In this document: one piece after another, positions 6,364 to 9,459 of the stretch
How the letters are laid out: every line of letters starts with the position of its first letter
How positions within the stretch are numbered: position 1 is the first letter of the stretch
DNA from: an uncultured Clostridia bacterium
GTDB taxonomy: Bacteria > Bacillota > Clostridia > Oscillospirales > CAG-272
DNA: 9,459 nucleotides
Assembly (NCBI GenBank): GCA_904502015.1
Contig: CAJGEA010000066.1
Coordinates: forward strand, 1 to 9,459
Direction of reading: 5' to 3'
Position numbers and translations under genes: made by a program
Notes under the pieces: model-generated
Database searches by the model: none
What the model saw: only the letters and a program-made list of their open reading frames with translations
What the model was told of the DNA's origin: nothing

Positions 6364-7833
6364 TCAATTCGTTTCGGCGTATATCTCCTGATAGTAAATG
6401 TTGTTTTCTGCGGTCACAACGGGACGGTAAGCAAAGATGAAGGGAGCATCCCCGTAGCTGATCGGCTCGTCGGTGGGTTGGGCGGACATAATGCGGTTGG
6501 TCGAGCCGTGATCGTAGCGCAGGGCACGTCCGCTCCGTACGTCGCTTGCCAGCATGTATACGTGCTGAGGGCCTCCGTCGGCGGCGGGGCGCACGAAGAC
6601 GATATCGCCCGCCTGCAGATCCTCTACGCGGGTGATCTTCTCAAATCCCTTCTCACGGCACCACTTGTGCAGCGTCTCGACGACACATCCCTGCACGAGC
6701 GGCTGATCGGTAAAGCCCGCCCGATACAGGATCCAGTCAACGAGGCGGTCACAACTGCTTTTGAAGGGGCGGTGGTTGATGCCGGGGTTGGTGCAGGAGT
6801 CGCCGTAGGTAAAGCCCATTTCGCAGGCATACTCGGTCACGTACTTGCCCTCACGCAGCAAATTACACTGAAGCAGTGAATAGGGTGTGTAGACGATCTC
6901 TCCCTTTTCGTTGGCTACGCGGTAGCCAAACTGCTTTTGTCTGTCACAGCGCTTGATGGCAGATTCAAGGGAGGCATACACGTTCCCCAGTACGTTGTCC
7001 TCGGGCAGGTGCAGACGATCCTCGTAGAGACACACGTAGTATCCCTCGGCTACCTCGGGCACGGGAGCAGTTTCTCCTTTGTCCTCGGCGATGAAGGCCT
7101 CGGCCTCGGTGCGATCAGCACAAAACGCGATCTTCTCCAGCAGGAAAACGTCGCCGTTCTTAGAATAATTGGTGTAATCCAAGCGGAACTTGTCGTTAAA
7201 GCTCGTTGTCCAACCCTTGGTGGTGTCGTCCGCTTCAAAAATAATGTATTGGGAAACACGCTCTCCGAAAAATTCCGAGTCACCGCCGTACACCTCGGTC
7301 ATGGCGTAGTCTGAGTGGGCGGTGGTTCGATCTCCCGTTGCGTAGAACATCTCAAATGCTCCGCCCCATTCGGCTTGGATCTTGAATACGATGACCTTTT
7401 TCTCTTCGGGGGTAAAGGGTACGTGTGTCTTTCCGTCAGAGGAACGAGGATACCCTGCGGCGCGGTACATGGTGCTGATCTTCCACAGCACGGACGGGTC
7501 GCGGGATTCGCCGCTGGCGACGAATCGAATGCCCGCCTCGCACAGCTCGGGGGCGGCGGCGTTGCCGCGAATAAAGGATTTTTCCATCAGATCTTTGTCA
7601 AACGTGGAGAGATCAATGCGGGTAGGATCGGGTATCAGATAAGGGGATTCGGTTTCGGACTCGGACTCGGCAGGCGCAGTCTCCTCGACCGTAGCCTCGG
7701 TTGGGGCGGGGGCGCGTGTTGTCTGATCTGTCGAGGTAGTCGAGCCCGATTGGGTCGCGCGGTGGGCGCAGGCGGTGGCCAAGGCTAACAGCGCAAGGCA
7801 ACCAATCGAAAGGAGTAGAAATCGTTTCTGCAT
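6364..7833 (-). CDS. Lipoprotein with NlpC/P60-like (papain-fold) C-terminal domain
   Basis: This 489-residue protein has a signal peptide (MQKRFLLLSIGCLALLALAT) and a lipidation Cys at residue 22 (ATAC). A Thr/Ser/Glu-rich linker runs to about 65. Residues about 75-250 are beta-rich (VIVFKIQ, GGAFEMFYATG, SQYIIFEADD, DKFRLDY, VFLLEKIAFC) and resemble a jelly-roll sugar-binding module, though I do not recognise the family. Residues about 265-315 form a small repeat-like segment (NVYASLESAIKRCD ... FGYRVANEKGEIVYTP). The C-terminus has KSSCDRLVDWILYRAGF with Cys361 as probable nucleophile, AGDIVFV, QHVYML with His424, and RYDHGS with His442, matching the Cys-His-His order of NlpC/P60 peptidases. 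Such domains cut peptidoglycan peptides or other amide bonds. The start at 7833 has GGAGG 10 nt upstream. It is first in the operon with the large lipoprotein. Confidence 0.78.
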   Translation of the reverse strand: MQKRFLLLSIGCLALLALATACAHRATQSGSTTSTDQTTRAPAPTEATVEETAPAESESETESPYLIPDPTRIDLSTFDKDLMEKSFIRGNAAAPELCEAGIRFVASGESRDPSVLWKISTMYRAAGYPRSSDGKTHVPFTPEEKKVIVFKIQAEWGGAFEMFYATGDRTTAHSDYAMTEVYGGDSEFFGERVSQYIIFEADDTTKGWTTSFNDKFRLDYTNYSKNGDVFLLEKIAFCADRTEAEAFIAEDKGETAPVPEVAEGYYVCLYEDRLHLPEDNVLGNVYASLESAIKRCDRQKQFGYRVANEKGEIVYTPYSLLQCNLLREGKYVTEYACEMGFTYGDSCTNPGINHRPFKSSCDRLVDWILYRAGFTDQPLVQGCVVETLHKWCREKGFEKITRVEDLQAGDIVFVRPAADGGPQHVYMLASDVRSGRALRYDHGSTNRIMSAQPTDEPISYGDAPFIFAYRPVVTAENNIYYQEIYAETN

Positions 7834-7881
7834 GGCAATGTGTCCTCCCTTTGACAGTATGGCGGTAAATTCTATGGGAAT

Positions 7882-7911
7882 ATTATAACATGAAGGCAAG
7901 AAATTTGTCAA
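7882..7911 (-). promoter_or_regulatory. Promoter of the two-gene lipoprotein operon
   Basis: The minus strand has a perfect TTGACA (7906-7911) and a perfect TATAAT (7882-7887) with an 18-nt spacer. Transcription should start near 7875, giving a leader of about 40 nt. The sequence AAATTCTAT at 7867-7875, at the predicted start, matches 7 of 9 bases of the half-site of the 2301-2326 inverted repeat. That match is weak. Confidence 0.87.
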
Positions 7912-7995
7912 GTAAGCACAATTTTCTCCTGCCTTTTGTAGGCTTTATTCTAACTTTTAGACAAATACATGTGACCCTCGTCCACGAAGACCCAA

Positions 7996-8024
7996 TTGAC
8001 GGGAGTGGAATTTTGTGTTATAAT
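7996..8024 (+). promoter_or_regulatory. GH43 gene promoter
   Basis: TTGACG (7996-8001) and a perfect TATAAT (8019-8024) have a 17-nt spacer. The spacer contains GTGGAATTT (8005-8013), identical to one arm of the inverted repeat at 2301-2326, so a regulator binding there would occlude RNA polymerase. About 84 nt with no visible gene or strong structure separates this -35 from the divergent lipoprotein -35. Confidence 0.85.
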
Positions 8025-8074
8025 GAAGTCGATAAATCAAACTCTTTGCTCGTTTTGGAAAGGAGAGATGATCC

Positions 8075-8965
8075 GTGAGATTGTGTGACATCCATCTGCG
8101 CGATCCTTTTATTTTTGCCGAGAACGGCGTCTATTACCTGTACGGCACTCGGCGCGGCGCTACCACCAAGGTCATTCCTTGGCAGGGACTCGACGTGTAT
8201 ACCTCCACCGACCTTGTGGAGTGGAGTGAGCCGCACGAGTGCTTCACTCGCCCTCATGATTTTTGGTCGGATCGGGATTTCTTTGCGCCCGAGGTGTACC
8301 GTTACGGGGATGCTTACTATATGTTTGCCAGCTTTCGTAGTGAGACGCGCCTGCGCTGCTCCCAGATACTCAAAAGCGACAGTCCGATGGGCCCCTTTTT
8401 GCCCTTTACGGAGGGTCCAATAACACCCGAGGGCTGGGCTTGTCTGGACGCCACCTTCTACGTGGACGAGGAAGGAACGCCGTGGACAGCCTTCTGCCAC
8501 GAATGGACGCAGATCGGAGACGGCACCATTGATATCCTACCTCTCTCCCCCGACCTGACTACCCCCGTGGGTGAGTCCGAGGTCATCCTCCGCGCGGGAG
8601 ACGCCGAGTGGGCCTACTCGCTGGTGGATCCCAACGGCCGCAACTTCGTGACCGACGGATGCTTCTTCCGTAAGGGCAAGAACGGCAAGCTCTATATGCT
8701 TTGGTCGGGCTTCCACGCAGGCCCTCAGTATTGGTACGTGCAGGCCTTGGCCATCAGCGACAACGGCAGCATCCGCGGCCCTTGGCGGCACGCCGACCGA
8801 TTCATCTACGATGACGACGGCGGCCACGGTATGCTGTTCGACGGCTTCGACGGTGAGCTGTATATGATCCTTCACAGCACCAACGTCAACCCCAACGAAC
8901 GTCCCCGCCTGTTCAAAATGCGGGAGACCGACGAGGGATTTGAAATCGTGGAACGGGTAGAATGA
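8075..8965 (+). CDS. Glycoside hydrolase family 43 protein (beta-xylosidase/arabinofuranosidase type)
   Basis: This 296-residue protein has no signal peptide and should act in the cytoplasm on imported oligosaccharides. Its length fits a lone five-bladed beta-propeller. LRDPFIF gives Asp10, the usual catalytic base. FFAPEVYRYGDAYYMF (69-84) is the typical second-blade signature. LDATFYVDEEG gives Asp125 at the pKa-modulator position. The general acid, usually Glu in a TEGP-like motif, reads VTDGCFF with Asp194. DGGHGMLF contains His251, which aligns with the conserved metal-site His. As I recall, some GH43 subfamilies carry TDG here, so it may still be active. The start is GTG at 8075, with AGGAG 9 nt upstream; a nearby ATG (8068) opens only a six-codon frame. 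It is divergent from the lipoprotein operon. The exact substrate is unknown. Confidence 0.9.
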   Translation: MRLCDIHLRDPFIFAENGVYYLYGTRRGATTKVIPWQGLDVYTSTDLVEWSEPHECFTRPHDFWSDRDFFAPEVYRYGDAYYMFASFRSETRLRCSQILKSDSPMGPFLPFTEGPITPEGWACLDATFYVDEEGTPWTAFCHEWTQIGDGTIDILPLSPDLTTPVGESEVILRAGDAEWAYSLVDPNGRNFVTDGCFFRKGKNGKLYMLWSGFHAGPQYWYVQALAISDNGSIRGPWRHADRFIYDDDGGHGMLFDGFDGELYMILHSTNVNPNERPRLFKMRETDEGFEIVERVE

Positions 8966-8980
8966 GCGAAATATAAAACT

Positions 8981-9017
8981 GACCGACCGTGTCTCCGTGC
9001 AGGAGATGCGGTCGGTC
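8981..9017 (+). terminator. Hairpin after the GH43 gene, probable terminator
   Basis: GACCGACCG pairs with CGGTCGGTC, and the stem continues through two G-T pairs and TCTCC/GGAGA to a GTGCA loop, 16 pairs in all. It starts 16 nt after the GH43 stop. The bases after it (TTGCTGT) make a weak T-tract. On the minus strand it is followed by AGTTTTATATTT, so it may act in both directions. Confidence 0.65.
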
Positions 9018-9149
9018 TTGCTGTACAATACACGATCTAAGGGGGAATGGAATACACATGAATAGCAATCCCCCGTTTCTGTCAAAAACCAGAGCGAATA
9101 CTGTTTTCATTTAGAGTTACACTCACGGTATTTGTTAAATTAACGAGAA
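9018..9149. other. Gap without a convincing gene
   Basis: No frame here has both a ribosome binding site and a protein-like composition. One imperfect hairpin is visible, GGGGGA (9041-9046) with TCCCCC (9069-9074) plus two further inner pairs. A 65-codon minus-strand frame starting at 9110 has no Shine-Dalgarno and runs antisense into the GH43 gene, so it is not called. Confidence 0.5.
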
Positions 9150-9180
9150 AGGCACGCAACCCGTTTTGAGTTGCGTGCCT
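9141..9180 (-). terminator. Second minus-oriented hairpin terminator
   Basis: AGGCACGCAAC (9150-9160) and GTTGCGTGCCT (9170-9180) form a perfect 11-bp stem with a 9-nt loop. On the minus strand it is followed by TTCTCGTTAATTT, a moderate T-tract. It lies just downstream of the first minus-strand terminator and could act as its backup. Confidence 0.55.
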
Positions 9181-9189
9181 ATGCCTTAT

Positions 9190-9255
9190 TAGAAAAAGAG
9201 TGTATGCCGATGGTTCAACATACACTCTCTATGGGGTCATAATATCACCTCTTTA
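9190..9255 (-). ncRNA. Very short transcription unit containing a three-codon frame (Met-Thr-Pro)
   Basis: From a predicted start near 9255 the RNA reads AAAGAGG (9248-9254), then 7 nt, then ATG-ACC-CCA-TAG (9229-9240). The stop codon directly abuts a perfect 10-bp hairpin, AGAGTGTATG/CATACACTCT (9197-9228), followed by TTTTCT. A transcript of about 65 nt results. It may be a small RNA, a leader whose translation would open the hairpin, or the remnant of a deleted gene. No homology is recognised, and the structure alone is the evidence. Confidence 0.4.
9191..9228 (-). terminator. Intrinsic terminator of the short minus-strand unit
   Basis: A perfect 10-bp stem with a 12-nt loop is followed on the minus strand by TTTTCTAAT. 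On the plus strand the stem is followed by CTATGGGG, so it is directional. Confidence 0.75.
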
Positions 9256-9261
9256 AGTGTA

Positions 9262-9290
9262 ATTATACCATATTTTACAAACCAATTCAA
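9262..9290 (-). promoter_or_regulatory. Minus-strand promoter with extended -10
   Basis: TTGAAT (9285-9290) and a perfect TATAAT (9262-9267) are 17 nt apart, and TGG precedes the -10, giving the extended TGn form. It drives the short unit ending at about 9190; no longer gene follows. Confidence 0.75.
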
Positions 9291-9318
9291 GTGCTTTCCG
9301 CATCCGCGCATCCTAATT

Positions 9319-9459
9319 ACGCCGAAGGCGTGTATATCATCAATTCCGAAGGAATTGCATATCATCAACACGAAGTGTTGCATATCATCAAGCCGCAGGA
9401 AAATACACGCTGGCGCGTGATGAGATTCAGCCCCGTAGGGGCTGATGATATACGCCGCA
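9319..9459. repeat. Array of GNA-triloop hairpins joined by a CATATCAT linker, cut by the window edge
   Basis: Three hairpins have GAA loops at 9324, 9348 and 9372, an exact 24-nt period: ACGCC/GGCGT, CAATTCC/GGAATTG and CAACAC/GTGTTG. The stems differ in sequence but keep perfect pairing, and the linkers (GTATATCAT, CATATCAT, CATATCAT) are conserved. A decayed unit follows at about 9389-9400 (CC-GCA-GG), then CACGC/GCGTG (9406-9419), then CAGCCCC-GTA-GGGGCTG (9428-9444), whose flanks ATGAGATT and ATGATATA are the linker in reverse orientation. Compensatory variation in the stems implies selection or copying for hairpin shape. The pattern resembles REP-like or MITE-like palindromic repeats. 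It is not a CRISPR array, because the conserved part is only 8-9 nt. Confidence 0.75.

Noticed and set aside
7913..7990. A regulatory hairpin between the divergent lipoprotein and GH43 promoters (GCCT/AGGC)
   Set aside because: The stem is only 4 bp, within chance expectation for a region of this length.
7890..8078. A 62-codon plus-strand frame in the divergent promoter region
   Set aside because: It spans the GH43 promoter and has no Shine-Dalgarno; its start lies in the opposite promoter's spacer.
8913..9110. A 65-codon minus-strand frame near the GH43 3' end
   Set aside because: There is no ribosome binding site before its ATG, and it runs through the GH43 terminator hairpin into antisense coding sequence.
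9319..9459. A CRISPR array reading of the 24-nt periodic repeats
   Set aside because: The constant part is an 8-9 nt linker and a triloop, the variable part is self-complementary, and no cas gene is visible.

Overview
The window looks like a piece of a moderately GC-rich Gram-positive anaerobe, most likely a gut or rumen Clostridia. The reasons are strong AGGAGG-type ribosome binding sites, near-consensus TTGACA/TATAAT promoters with 17-18 nt spacers, short intergenic gaps, and lipoproteins with Ser/Thr/Glu-rich linkers. No rRNA, tRNA, transposase or CRISPR array is visible. Taxonomy below phylum is inference.

Left edge (1-690, minus strand): the 5' part of a class I DAHP synthase gene, the first step of aromatic amino acid synthesis. 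It is preceded by a complete attenuation module. This has a consensus promoter, a 25-residue leader peptide containing eight consecutive Tyr/Phe codons, a candidate antiterminator, and an intrinsic terminator just before the structural gene. Aromatic aminoacyl-tRNA supply therefore probably controls the gene.

Middle (800-3290): a Gfo/Idh/MocA oxidoreductase (minus) and an AraC-family regulator (plus) are divergently transcribed. They share an intergenic region with a perfect 10-bp inverted repeat (TAAATTCCAC and its complement, 6-nt spacer) next to a weak -35 box on the oxidoreductase side. This is the layout expected of an AraC-regulated pair.

Right (3307-8965): two lipoprotein genes in one minus-strand operon, 24 nt apart. 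The first encodes an NlpC/P60-like cysteine hydrolase with an unrecognised beta-rich N-terminal half. The second encodes a 1010-residue protein with a GH99/GH71-like barrel, a CBM9-like module and a copper-amine-oxidase-N-like tail. A GH43 glycosidase is transcribed divergently from them. Together with the oxidoreductase and regulator this looks like a glycan-use locus: surface proteins bind or cut a polysaccharide, a cytoplasmic GH43 trims imported pieces, and the oxidoreductase modifies a released sugar. The substrate cannot be told from sequence. Several expected catalytic residues are substituted (Asp for Glu in GH43, Ala at the second acid of the GH99-like motif, no Lys in the EKP-like motif).

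Right edge (8966-9459): no convincing protein gene. It holds a run of strong hairpins, a very short minus-strand transcription unit (promoter, Shine-Dalgarno, ATG-ACC-CCA-TAG, terminator), and an array of GNA-triloop hairpins at an exact 24-nt period that runs off the window.
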